A stretch of 64,000 bases of DNA, from the NCBI RefSeq assembly GCF_021513255.1, contig NZ_CP090977.1, forward strand, positions 620,001 to 684,000, in the 5' to 3' direction. Positions 18,485-26,865 of the stretch are shown here, piece by piece. The translations under genes and the position numbers were made by a program. The notes below the pieces were generated by a model that had not been told where the DNA came from, did no database searches, and was given only the letters and a program-made list of their open reading frames with translations. Within the stretch, counting starts at the first letter, position 1, and the number at the start of each line of letters is the position of its first letter. The DNA is from Planococcus sp. 107-1. GTDB lineage: Bacteria > Bacillota > Bacilli > Bacillales_A > Planococcaceae.

Positions 18485-19454
18485 CGTTCCACTCCTTTAT
18501 GTCCGATTCGTGATGGAAGCTGTCCATGACTTCTGCCACGAAATAAGCCGCCAGTTTCACCGTCTTTTCCTGGATATCGAGATCCGGATTCACTTCCGAA
18601 ATATCAAAGCTCAAGAGCTTTTGTTTGGAGGCCACATGCCGCAGTAATTGGCGTACGACGAGCGGGTCCAAGCCGAACGGCGAAGGGGCACTGACGCCAG
18701 GGGCAGCAGATGCCGCAAGCGAATCGGTGCACAAAGTCAGAAGTAAATAATCGTACTGGCTGCTGAAAGCATCGATGATTGCAGTCATTTCCGGTAGATT
18801 GTGAAGCGTTAGAATCTCGGCAAGTATGTAGGCGCAATTCAGTTCATCCGCTTTCTTGAACAAGGCCTTCGTATTGCCGAACGGCTGGATGCCGAGTACG
18901 AGATAGCCGGCATTGGCGTCGCTTTCAAGAATTTGCCGGAACATCGTGCCGGACGACGGCTGTTCCGATTCCCGCATATCAAAATGCGCATCGATATTGA
19001 TCAGGCCGAGTTTTGCATCCGGTCCGATAAATTCCCGCACGCCGAGGTAATGGCCGTAAAGCGTTTCGTGGCCACCCCCTAAAATGATCGGGGTCAAGGA
19101 TTTAGTCAATAAAACATTCACGTGGCTGCCGAGTTCCGCTTGTGCTTGTTCCAAGTTTTCCCCTTCACAGATAACGTTTCCGACATCAACAGTTGGAACC
19201 GAACATTGGATGTTGTACGGAATCGGCGCCAAGGCTTTGCGAATCGCATCCGGCGCTTTTTTTGCACCGAGACGGCCTTTGTTTCTACGGACGCCTTCTT
19301 CCGATTCAAAGCCGATCAGCGAAAAGCCGCTTTCTTTATCAGCCAATTCATCGACGCTTGAATGCTTGACGACTTGGTGGAAACGAAAGGTCGCAGGATC
19401 TGTTTCGCTGTCGACGCGGCCCGTCCATAAAGCTTTATTTGGTAGTGTATACAT
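18468..19454 (-). CDS. hutG: Formimidoylglutamase
   Basis: A 328-residue ureohydrolase that hydrolyses N-formimidoyl-glutamate to glutamate and formamide, the last step of histidine breakdown. The dimanganese ligands are in GGGHETLYGH, IDAHFDMR and TLCTDSLAA. The segment AAPGVSAPSPFGLDP is characteristic of HutG rather than of arginase or agmatinase. No other hut genes lie in the window. It is the first gene of hutG-gltS and is divergent from a LysR regulator, which probably controls it. Confidence 0.88.
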   Translation of the reverse strand: MYTLPNKALWTGRVDSETDPATFRFHQVVKHSSVDELADKESGFSLIGFESEEGVRRNKGRLGAKKAPDAIRKALAPIPYNIQCSVPTVDVGNVICEGENLEQAQAELGSHVNVLLTKSLTPIILGGGHETLYGHYLGVREFIGPDAKLGLINIDAHFDMRESEQPSSGTMFRQILESDANAGYLVLGIQPFGNTKALFKKADELNCAYILAEILTLHNLPEMTAIIDAFSSQYDYLLLTLCTDSLAASAAPGVSAPSPFGLDPLVVRQLLRHVASKQKLLSFDISEVNPDLDIQEKTVKLAAYFVAEVMDSFHHESDIKEWNDDSRT

Positions 19455-19555
19455 GCGAGCACCTCAAATTCCTTTATTAGTTTTTTCAGAACTATATGTA
19501 TTTTTATTGTAAAAGAGTTATTCTATTATTACTAATACCAAAAATTGATGATTCC

Positions 19556-19570
19556 ATAGTTTGAAACTAT
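19556..19570. promoter_or_regulatory. 15-bp perfect palindrome, candidate LysR operator
   Basis: ATAGTTTGAAACTAT (seven-base arms around one G) lies between the divergent hutG and LysR genes, just before the ribosome site of the latter. It matches the T-N11-A form of LysR boxes. A further partial copy (AACTATATG) occurs near 19490. Autoregulation and control of hutG-gltS are inferred. Confidence 0.5.
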
Positions 19571-19586
19571 AAAGGAGAGCGCTTAC

Positions 19587-20489
19587 ATGAATATGACTCA
19601 TTTGAAATACTATATTACGCTTGTTGAACAAGCATCATTCACAAAAGCGGCGAATGAACTGCTTATCGCGCAGCCGTCCCTCAGCATGGCGATTAAAAAG
19701 CTCGAAACTGAACTCGAATTAAAGCTGCTCGACCGCAGCAAACGCGATCTCTCATTAACGAAAGAAGGGGAGATCCTCTACGAAGAAGCGAAGAAATTGA
19801 TGAACCACGTGAACTACGTCGAAGGTGAAATGAAGCGGCTGAAAGACCAAGGGCCGATGGAACTCGCCATCGGCATCATCGAATCCGCCAAGTTCTGGAT
19901 CCCTAAAATCCTGAAAGCCATCAAAGACGAATACCCGGGCGTCCGCATCGAAATCGTCGAAGTGCTCGGGCTCGACGATGTCCATAAAGCCTTGAACAAT
20001 TACGACATCCATTTCGCCATCACAAACCAGCTCGTGTCGAAGCAAGAAGTCAATGTCCTTCCTATATATAAGGAAAACTTTGTCGCACTGCTTCCGGCCG
20101 GCCATCCGCTCACCAAGAAAGCGCAGCTCGACGTCACCGACCTGATCAGCGAATCGTTCATCATCTTCAAAGAAGGCTTCCAAACCCGCCAAGACATCCT
20201 GAACGCATTCCGCCAAGCCGGCAGCAAGCCGAACATCCAGTTCGAAGTCGAACGCTTCGAGACCGCCATCAGTTTTGTCGAAGAAGGGCTAGGTGTCACA
20301 CTCGTGCCGGAGAATTACATGAAATCGTTTCAGAACAACCAGTGTGAAGTACGGGAACTGAACGATCACAACGTCACGCGCACCGTTTTCCTCGCGCACG
20401 ATACGAGAAGGTATTTGCCGCCACTGGTGAATCGGTCGATTGAGTTGATTCGGGGTTTTTTTGAGGAGAGGGAAGATAATAAAGAATGA
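19587..20489 (+). CDS. LysR-family transcriptional regulator
   Basis: A 300-residue LysR protein. The N-terminal winged helix is clear (EQASFTKAANELLIAQPSLS, residues about 14-33), followed by a linker helix and a periplasmic-binding-like effector domain from about residue 92. Start at 19587 after AAAGGAGAG. It is divergent from hutG-gltS and followed by a terminator, so it is monocistronic. From context its effector may be a histidine or glutamate pathway compound; this is inference. Confidence 0.9.
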   Translation: MNMTHLKYYITLVEQASFTKAANELLIAQPSLSMAIKKLETELELKLLDRSKRDLSLTKEGEILYEEAKKLMNHVNYVEGEMKRLKDQGPMELAIGIIESAKFWIPKILKAIKDEYPGVRIEIVEVLGLDDVHKALNNYDIHFAITNQLVSKQEVNVLPIYKENFVALLPAGHPLTKKAQLDVTDLISESFIIFKEGFQTRQDILNAFRQAGSKPNIQFEVERFETAISFVEEGLGVTLVPENYMKSFQNNQCEVRELNDHNVTRTVFLAHDTRRYLPPLVNRSIELIRGFFEEREDNKE

Positions 20490-20490
20490 A

Positions 20491-20538
20491 AAAGCAGCGT
20501 AATTCTTCTAAGGAAATGAAGAAACACGCTGCTTTATT
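20491..20538. terminator. Bidirectional terminator
   Basis: The stem AAAGCAGCGT / ACGCTGCTTT (20491-20500 with 20526-20535) has a 25-base loop and serves the converging LysR and PH-domain genes. The first arm begins just after the LysR stop. Confidence 0.7.
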
Positions 20539-20542
20539 GTAT

Positions 20543-20908
20543 TTAAAGAATCGCTTCCGCAATCATTTTATCCAGCTTCCGGATATCCACTTTCTTCGCC
20601 AAATTCAATTTGAACTTGCCAAGCGTCGTCCAAAGCTCGAGCTCCGTATTGAAATCGAAGGTTCCGGCATTCTCCGACGAATACATGATGATCGACTTGA
20701 ATGGAATTGTATAGACTTCCACTTTTTTGCCCGTCAATCCTTGCTTGTCCGAAATGATGAATCGCTTATTTGTCACGACCGCTGTATCACGGACCGTTTT
20801 ATAGGCGAGCTGCGCTACTTCTCCAGGAACCAGCAAATCCTTCACCGAATCCGGTACATCAATTTCTTGCGTGAACGTCCACGCTAACATTGCATTTAGA
20901 GCTGACAT
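20543..20908 (-). CDS. PH-domain-like protein (bPH type)
   Basis: A 121-residue cytoplasmic protein with a bacterial pleckstrin-homology fold pattern: KTVRDTAVVTNKRFIISDKQ, then the strand-rich KKVEVYTIPFKSIIMYSSEN and a C-terminal helix (DIRKLDKMIAEAIL). Homologues of this size are common in Bacilli with unknown role. It starts at 20908 after AAAGGAGGAAC. It stands alone. Confidence 0.75.
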   Translation of the reverse strand: MSALNAMLAWTFTQEIDVPDSVKDLLVPGEVAQLAYKTVRDTAVVTNKRFIISDKQGLTGKKVEVYTIPFKSIIMYSSENAGTFDFNTELELWTTLGKFKLNLAKKVDIRKLDKMIAEAIL

Positions 20909-21191
20909 AAATATGTTCCTCCTTTATCTTTCTATTTTTATTATGACGCAAATTGGATTGGTAAAGAAGTCCATGATTAGTTCTACATATAGTTAATTCA
21001 AGTTGAGGGATTGAAGATTCGTAAGAACACAGGAAAAAGTAAAAATGTTGAAATGAAATGTAATAATAGTAATAATATGTTGCGCGTAGTATAATTGTCA
21101 TAAATAAGATAGGATTTTGATATTGTTAATTGGAATGGAAATTGATTTCTATACTACTTAATAAACAACATAAGTTAGGAGGAGAGATAAC

Positions 21192-21851
21192 ATGAATAAA
21201 AAATGGTTTGCTCCAGTTATTATTGGCTCTATGCTTCTTGCAGGATGTGGTTCTGAAACAACGGATGTTAGCGAAGAATCTGAAAGTACGCCGAGCACTG
21301 AAAATCAAGAAGAAACGTCAGAAGAAACAGAGGTTGTTGAAGAAGTTGAGGAACCTGCTGAAGGTGAAGAAGACATTCAAGAAGATGACAGCCTGAAAGC
21401 AACTAACACATATACCAACAAAGAATTAGGCATCACTGGAGAAGTTGGTCCGATGAAGTATGAAATCCCAGGAATTCAACTAAAAATTATGGAGCCGAAA
21501 GATCAAGCGACTGCAGATTTATTTGAAGTAGAAATTGGAGAAGAAGTCCATGTTTTTACAATTCAATTTGCTGGCGAGAATACTTCAGATGAAGATATGA
21601 GTTTTTATCTGGGACAAGCTATGGCAATTACTAATACAAAAGAACAACTAGAGCCGGATATGCTCCTATCTGAACATATCGAAGGTGAGTACATGGGTCA
21701 AGTACGGCATGAAGGGTACAATGTTTATATCTTGAAAAATTCTACTGTAGATCAATTGGAAAGCATTGAACTAAGAATTACTGCTCCAACTGATAGTAAT
21801 TTTGAAACTGTTGGAGAAGATGTATCTCACACAATTGAAGTTAATAACTAA
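21192..21851 (+). CDS. Putative lipoprotein with acidic linker and C-terminal beta domain
   Basis: A 219-residue protein with a lipobox signal (GSMLLAGC, Cys19), then a very acidic low-complexity stretch (residues about 24-68, rich in Glu), then a domain of about 150 residues. That domain resembles the DUF4352/immunoprotective-type extracellular modules of Bacilli, but I am not sure. The start follows GGAGGAGAG. The AT-rich 283-base region before it should hold the promoter. It is the last core-like gene before the AT-rich island. Confidence 0.75.
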   Translation: MNKKWFAPVIIGSMLLAGCGSETTDVSEESESTPSTENQEETSEETEVVEEVEEPAEGEEDIQEDDSLKATNTYTNKELGITGEVGPMKYEIPGIQLKIMEPKDQATADLFEVEIGEEVHVFTIQFAGENTSDEDMSFYLGQAMAITNTKEQLEPDMLLSEHIEGEYMGQVRHEGYNVYILKNSTVDQLESIELRITAPTDSNFETVGEDVSHTIEVNN

Positions 21852-22082
21852 AAAATAATGGCTTAAAAGTTTTAGAGGTTAATGAAAGCAAGAGTTTAAA
21901 TAGGGTGCGCTACCTTGACAGGGTAGAGGTGTTTCAATAGCCAATTTAAAGAGAAAAAAGAATCTGCAAAGGTTCTTTTTTTTGCGTTAAATTAATTATG
22001 TCTTCAATTAAAGTAAGAGTATATCCTATATATGTGGTAAAATTATCTAAATGCATTGCGGAAATTTGAAAGGGGCATTTCC

Positions 22083-22755
22083 ATGGTTTATCAATCCCGG
22101 ACACAGTCCGAAGCACAGCTGGAGAACGAGATGATTGAGCAGCTTGTTCAATTGGGGTATGCAAAAGTCTCGATTCCTTCCATCAAAAACTTACAAGAAA
22201 ATTTCCGGATCCAAATGGATCGATTAAACAAAGAAACCTGAACGGCACACCTTTGTCCGATAAAGAATTTGCGCGCCTCCTTTTGAAAATCGAAGGGAAA
22301 AGCGTTTATGAATCGGCGAAGCTGCTTCGTGAAAGTGGCAAACTCATTGGCAATATCAGCAATAATGACCAAAAAAGCATAAAAAATAGGTTCGATAAAG
22401 ATGCAGTTCTATTTGGTAAACTACGTCCATATTTAAAAAAGTAATGGTATGCAAGTTTTGAGGGCCTATGTTCGACGGAGATATGGGTTTTAAACTCAAA
22501 GGACATGGATGTATATATTTCTTTATACAAGGAGCAGAGCTCTTAGAAGTAGCAAACAAATCTATTGGGTCAAAAATGCCTCGAGCTGATTGGAATTCAG
22601 TTTCAGAATTCCCATTTAAAATTCCGACAATAAAAGAACAGGAAAAAATAGTAGGCTATCTGAAAACCTTAGAAAATAAAATCGTTAAAGAAAAAGAGAA
22701 ATTGATGTTTTTCGAGGAGCAGAAGAGAGGGTTTATGCAGAAGATGTTTGTATAA
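22083..22755 (+). pseudogene. Relic of a type I restriction locus: hsdR head joined to hsdS tail
   Basis: The first part, from ATG 22083, is the N-terminus of an HsdR restriction subunit (QLENEMIEQLVQLGYAKVSI). It breaks off and resumes one frame over in NLNGTPLSDKEFARLLLKIE, again HsdR-like. Within that same frame the sequence changes to HsdS-type specificity-subunit sequence (AVLFGKLRPYLKK, then a stop, then WYASFEGLCSTEIWVLNS). A further shift leads to the HsdS C-terminus (GSKMPRADWN, IPTIKEQEKIVGYLKTLENK) ending at 22755. The middle of hsdR, all of hsdM and most of hsdS are gone. Several shifts and stops in 670 bases show true decay, not a sequencing slip. It marks the left part of a defence island. 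Confidence 0.8.
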
Positions 22756-22917
22756 ACTTTATTAATATAATTAATTAAAATTTATAATGTATTATGGTAT
22801 ATGATTAAAAACTAAAATTTTTATTCGGTTTTGTATGTAATGTAAAAGGGACCGCTCCTTAGAGCTGTTGTTAGTTATTAAGAAAAAAGAAATATTTAAG
22901 AGAGGAGGAGGCTTTTA

Positions 22918-24153
22918 GTGTCCTTTCAAGAAAAGACAAGCGCAGATAATAAATCTATAGGTTTTGACTACCAATATTATTATTTTCTTTATTTACTGTT
23001 AAATCTTAAACAAGGGGAAAGTATCGGTATAGAAGTGAAAGATGATGTACATCTAGATTTAAGGGATGGTAAACAAGTACTTCTTCAGCTAAAGCATTCG
23101 ATACAAAAAAACTCAGCAGGAGAAATAAAAAATTTAACAGAATTAGATGGGGATGTTTGGAAAACCATTAGTAATTGGGTGAATATTGTAAATGATGCTG
23201 AAGAAGGTAGGACAACTTTAAAAAAACAACTAGACTATATTAAAATTACAAATTTTATTTTAGTATCGAACAAATCAAGTAGCGAAACCAATAATTTTTT
23301 AATAAGCATAAAGAAATTGAAAAATGGTGAAATTACTATAGAGAGCTTGCTAGATGATTTAGAGATCTTGTTTAATAAGTCAAAGGATATTGAGATAAAA
23401 GGCTGGATAGGTGAATTGAAAAAACAAAATAAAAAATGGATAAATCTATTTATACAACATTTAGATTTTGATTTGAATCAAGATGATTTAATAAGTAAAA
23501 TACATGGCGTCATTAGGGAGAAACTAGTAAAAGAAAACAGGATTAAAAATGTGTTCGAGAGTTTAGATAGCAATATAAGAATGAATAACTATATTACTGT
23601 CAAGAAGAAAGAAAAGATTATTATTACATTTGAAGAATTTAGAAAAAGTGCAGAAATTTATTTTGAGAAAGCACGCGCTAGTAAGTTACCTATAAGAAAA
23701 AAAACTACTAAATTTTCTAAAGACTATTTCAATCAAACTTTCATTAAACAGTTGATAGATATTGAAGTTCTTGAAAAAGAGGATATAGAAGAATTATTAA
23801 GGTTAACCGGTTATAAAATGCAAGCGTATACAAATTTAGAAGCGTGGGAACAGGAAGGAGAGATTACGACTTTACAGAGAAAGCAGTTTGAAGATCAATG
23901 TATTCTTCAATGGAAAAATGCTTTTAACTCCACTCATACTCGCATAAGAAAAAAATGGGCAACGGATAAAGAGTCTATAAGCGAAGATGACATAATAGAG
24001 TATGCTCAAAAATGCTATTTCAAAGTTATAGATAGAATTCTAGAATTAGAGGAAACAAGGTTTGACATGGAATTTAGTAATGGGCAATTTTATTTATTAT
24101 CTGATACACCTATGATAGGTTGGAAAATTGATTGGAAGGAGAAATACAGTTGA
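22918..24153 (+). CDS. ABC-three-component (ABC-3C) system nuclease/C-terminal-domain protein
   Basis: A 411-residue protein starting with GTG at 22918 after AGGAGGAGG. The N-terminus has the pattern of Cap4/DUF4297-type nucleases of the restriction-endonuclease fold: GFDYQ (residues 15-19), IEVKDDV (Glu39, Asp42/43) and the QLK core motif (residues 57-59). The C-terminal ~140 residues end in NGQFYLLSDTPMIGWKIDW, like the C-terminal domain of ABC-3C effectors, which tethers them to the partner proteins. It is the first of three tightly packed genes, followed after one base by the middle component. AT-rich composition unlike flanking genes points to transfer. I infer a DNA-cutting effector in phage or plasmid defence. 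Confidence 0.75.
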   Translation: MSFQEKTSADNKSIGFDYQYYYFLYLLLNLKQGESIGIEVKDDVHLDLRDGKQVLLQLKHSIQKNSAGEIKNLTELDGDVWKTISNWVNIVNDAEEGRTTLKKQLDYIKITNFILVSNKSSSETNNFLISIKKLKNGEITIESLLDDLEILFNKSKDIEIKGWIGELKKQNKKWINLFIQHLDFDLNQDDLISKIHGVIREKLVKENRIKNVFESLDSNIRMNNYITVKKKEKIIITFEEFRKSAEIYFEKARASKLPIRKKTTKFSKDYFNQTFIKQLIDIEVLEKEDIEELLRLTGYKMQAYTNLEAWEQEGEITTLQRKQFEDQCILQWKNAFNSTHTRIRKKWATDKESISEDDIIEYAQKCYFKVIDRILELEETRFDMEFSNGQFYLLSDTPMIGWKIDWKEKYS

Positions 24154-24154
24154 T

Positions 24155-24613
24155 ATGGATATTTCTAGGCAACTATATAACAATGAATTAATTGCGTCTA
24201 TAGCCATCAGTTCTGTATTAAAACATCTTGAAAAAGCTACTATAGCACAATGCGTACTAATTCTACCAATAATTTCTCATAGAAATACTCTTAGCTTTTT
24301 AAAAAGAAAGTCAACTATTATAAGAAGTATGGAAGAATTTGTGTTAAAAAAACCAGGATGTTTCATTAATTTTCATGAAAGATATTTATCTTTGCTGCCA
24401 GTTTCTATTAATGCAATAACAATTCTAAAAGAACTTAAGGTGATATCTATAGAAAAAGGCGAAATACGGTACTTAAAAAATAATAATTTCGATATAGATA
24501 ATAAACTTTTGGGAAAAAGAGCAGAAGACATTGTAAAAGGATCAGAGAAGCTGGCATTACTGTTGAATGACAATATAGCAAATTTATATTTGCAATTAAG
24601 GGTGAAATTATGA
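24155..24613 (+). CDS. ABC-3C system middle component
   Basis: A 152-residue protein, start chosen at ATG 24155 (MDISRQLYNNELIASIAISS), preceded by GGAAGGAG inside the upstream gene. It is alpha-helical with a winged-helix look (ALEK-type helices, then VSINAITILKELKVISIEKG, about residues 83-102). Size and position match the middle-component family that links effector and ATPase in ABC-three-component systems. The stop overlaps the ATPase start by ATGA. Recognition rests on context plus general similarity. Confidence 0.7.
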   Translation: MDISRQLYNNELIASIAISSVLKHLEKATIAQCVLILPIISHRNTLSFLKRKSTIIRSMEEFVLKKPGCFINFHERYLSLLPVSINAITILKELKVISIEKGEIRYLKNNNFDIDNKLLGKRAEDIVKGSEKLALLLNDNIANLYLQLRVKL

Positions 24614-26475
24614 AGTTTGTGATTAATAAAATTCTTCTATGGTTAGAGAATGGTACTTGCCGTACTGTGAAATTTGAAAAAAACAAGGTAAATGTTATAA
24701 CCGGAGACAGCGGAACGGGAAAGTCAGCTATTTTAGATATTATTGATTACTGTTTTTTCTCCAGTACTACTGAAATTCCGGACGAAGTGATTAACGAAAA
24801 TGTTATGTGGTATGGAATTAACTTTGATATTAATGATAAAAATTTCACTATTGCTAGAAGTCGATTTCATACAATAAAGAAACTTTCTAAAGAATACTTT
24901 TTTTCTGGACTCGGAGTTATACCTGAATTACCCTATCCTAATATTAGCGAAAAAGAATGTAAATTAACTATCGAAAAGGAATTTTCAATCGATAAAAATG
25001 TTGTTATACCATATAGTGGTAATAATTTAAGAGCTGGAAGTAAGATATCTTTGAGATACTTTTTTATGTTTAATACCCAGTCAGAAGACATAATCACTAA
25101 TAAACAAGTTTTTTTTGACAAGCAAAATGATGAAAAGTATAGAGAGGCTTTGGAAAGGATTTTCGATATTGCTACAGGGATTGAAACTGTGGAAAATATC
25201 TTGATTCTAGAAAAAATTAAAGACACAGAAAAAGAAATTAATAGAATTGAAAAAAAGAAAACACTTTTAGAAAATCAATCTTCTCTTTATGAGGAAAATC
25301 AAGCTGATTTGATAAAGAAAGCAAGAGAGTATGGCTTGATTTCTGGAGATATAATCGATTTTAAAACAGAGTTAAAAAAACTAAAGGAAGTAGTTTTAAA
25401 TTACAAAGAAGAAAGTATGGTTACAGAACCGGATAATATATTAGCATTAAGGAATGAAAAGAATGATATTTTAAGAAAAATGAGAGCATATAAAAAATTT
25501 AAAAAGCAATATGAAGAATACAGAAAAGTTGAAGGTAATAACTATGAAAGCTTAAAACCGGTCATGTATATAAAGGAGAACTTTTACGAAGTTATAGAAG
25601 TACCAGAAATTAAAGGATTACTATTAGATTTTGAACAGGAACTACTTGATATTAAAAACACCCTAGACAAAAAACATCCTATAAATTTAGATATAGACAG
25701 TGAAATATCCAAACTAGAAGAAAAACTAGTACCTATAAATACAATGCTTAATCTAGTTCCTGAAGAGGAAAACACATTTTCGAATAAAATAGACAAGTAT
25801 ATATTTATCGGAGAGCTCAGACACCAACTATCATTTTTTGATAGGGAAATAGTTTTCGATGGAAATTATGAAGAGCAAATTCTAGATAAACAAGAAGAAC
25901 TTGAAGAGTTATTATCGTTGTTAGATGACAATTCAAATAAAGAAACCATAATAAAATTATTGGAAGAGTTAATAGATGGATACTTAGATCAGTCAAAGGA
26001 TGCACTTGGCACCTATGCAGGTTACAAAGCATTATTTGATTATAAGAAAAAACAATTAAAGTTAAGAAAGCCAGGAACAGCTAACCCTTCTACAGTAGGA
26101 AGTAGTTCAAATCATATGTTTTTGCATCTCTGTCTTTTCTTAGCTTTACATGAATTAATAATAAAACAAAAAAGTCCTTACGTGCCGCCATTCTTGATAT
26201 TAGATCAACCAAGCAGACCATATTATGGAGAAGATTCTGGAGGCATGAGTCAAAAACAATGGGAAGAAGTAAATACGGGAGATAAAAAGAAAATTAACAT
26301 TGCCATGAAAGTCATGAATGATTTTGTTGAATATGTAAATACTGAACTTAAAAGGGATTTTCAAATTATCATTCTCGAGCATATCCCGAAATCGATATGG
26401 GAAGATGCAAAATTAAATTCCTTCCATCTTGTTGAAGAATTTAAAGAAGGTGAGAATGCTTTGATAAACATCTGA
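24610..26475 (+). CDS. ABC-3C system ATPase, DUF3732 family
   Basis: A 621-residue SMC/RecN-like ABC ATPase. Walker A is GDSGTGKSA (residues 32-40), closely followed by ILDIIDYCF. A long charged coiled-coil region covers about residues 190-445. The C-terminal lobe holds an SSNHMFLHLCLF signature-like helix and a Walker B FLILDQPSRPYYGE (about 528-541). The DQPS with Gln where many ABC ATPases have Glu is a feature of the DUF3732 group, so it is not a loss. It overlaps the middle-component gene by four bases and ends the operon. In such systems the ATPase is thought to sense an invader and license the nuclease. Confidence 0.8.
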   Translation: MKFVINKILLWLENGTCRTVKFEKNKVNVITGDSGTGKSAILDIIDYCFFSSTTEIPDEVINENVMWYGINFDINDKNFTIARSRFHTIKKLSKEYFFSGLGVIPELPYPNISEKECKLTIEKEFSIDKNVVIPYSGNNLRAGSKISLRYFFMFNTQSEDIITNKQVFFDKQNDEKYREALERIFDIATGIETVENILILEKIKDTEKEINRIEKKKTLLENQSSLYEENQADLIKKAREYGLISGDIIDFKTELKKLKEVVLNYKEESMVTEPDNILALRNEKNDILRKMRAYKKFKKQYEEYRKVEGNNYESLKPVMYIKENFYEVIEVPEIKGLLLDFEQELLDIKNTLDKKHPINLDIDSEISKLEEKLVPINTMLNLVPEEENTFSNKIDKYIFIGELRHQLSFFDREIVFDGNYEEQILDKQEELEELLSLLDDNSNKETIIKLLEELIDGYLDQSKDALGTYAGYKALFDYKKKQLKLRKPGTANPSTVGSSSNHMFLHLCLFLALHELIIKQKSPYVPPFLILDQPSRPYYGEDSGGMSQKQWEEVNTGDKKKINIAMKVMNDFVEYVNTELKRDFQIIILEHIPKSIWEDAKLNSFHLVEEFKEGENALINI

Positions 26476-26865
26476 AGCTCAATTCCGTCTCCCTGTGTAA
26501 AAAATAATTCTAAACGATTTTTAAAAATTTATAAATCGCTTCCTAGGGAAAGAAACAATTCTGAACGATTCTGACAATACATGACAATTTATATTATAAA
26601 CATTGGGTAATCTATTAAATAACATTTCTAGCTGTTGCTCTAGCATTTTATTCTGGCTTATAAATTGTTTCTGAATTGTGCCGTTCTAAGGGAAACGAAT
26701 TTAATGATGAAACACATATAGTCAGAAAACGGGAAGATAGAGACTTACAGGATTTGAAAAAATTAATTGATTTAACAGTTTACTATATAGCTATGGGAAT
26801 ATTAGTAAATCAATATGAAGCTGAGATAAGCTAGAATTTACCATTTAATCAAGGAGGTAATGGGC
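26476..26865. other. Noncoding gap with decayed gene fragments
   Basis: This AT-rich gap separates the ABC-3C operon from the PIN gene. At about 26535-26580 it holds a degenerate copy of codons 10-23 of the small gene at 29321 (NRFLGKETILNDSD against the intact YRLPGKETILND). A second open stretch from about 26691 to 26834 (52 codons from a TTG at 26676) encodes DRDLQDLKKLIDLTVYYIAM and looks like the end of a lost gene. I see no ribosome site for it. The last bases hold the AAGGAGGT of the next gene. Confidence 0.5.

Noticed and set aside
21902-21990. Possible riboswitch or small RNA (GGGTGCGCTACC...GGGTAGAGGTG)
   Set aside because: The pairing is only five bases and I cannot match any known class; the A/T stem at 21954-21978 may be a weak terminator.
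22918-24153. Type I or type II restriction enzyme continuing the hsd locus
   Set aside because: Its motifs and the middle-component and DUF3732 genes after it fit ABC-3C; no methylase or specificity gene belongs to it.
26676-26834. Small gene of 52 codons before the PIN gene
   Set aside because: It has a TTG start without ribosome site; I treat it as a remnant.
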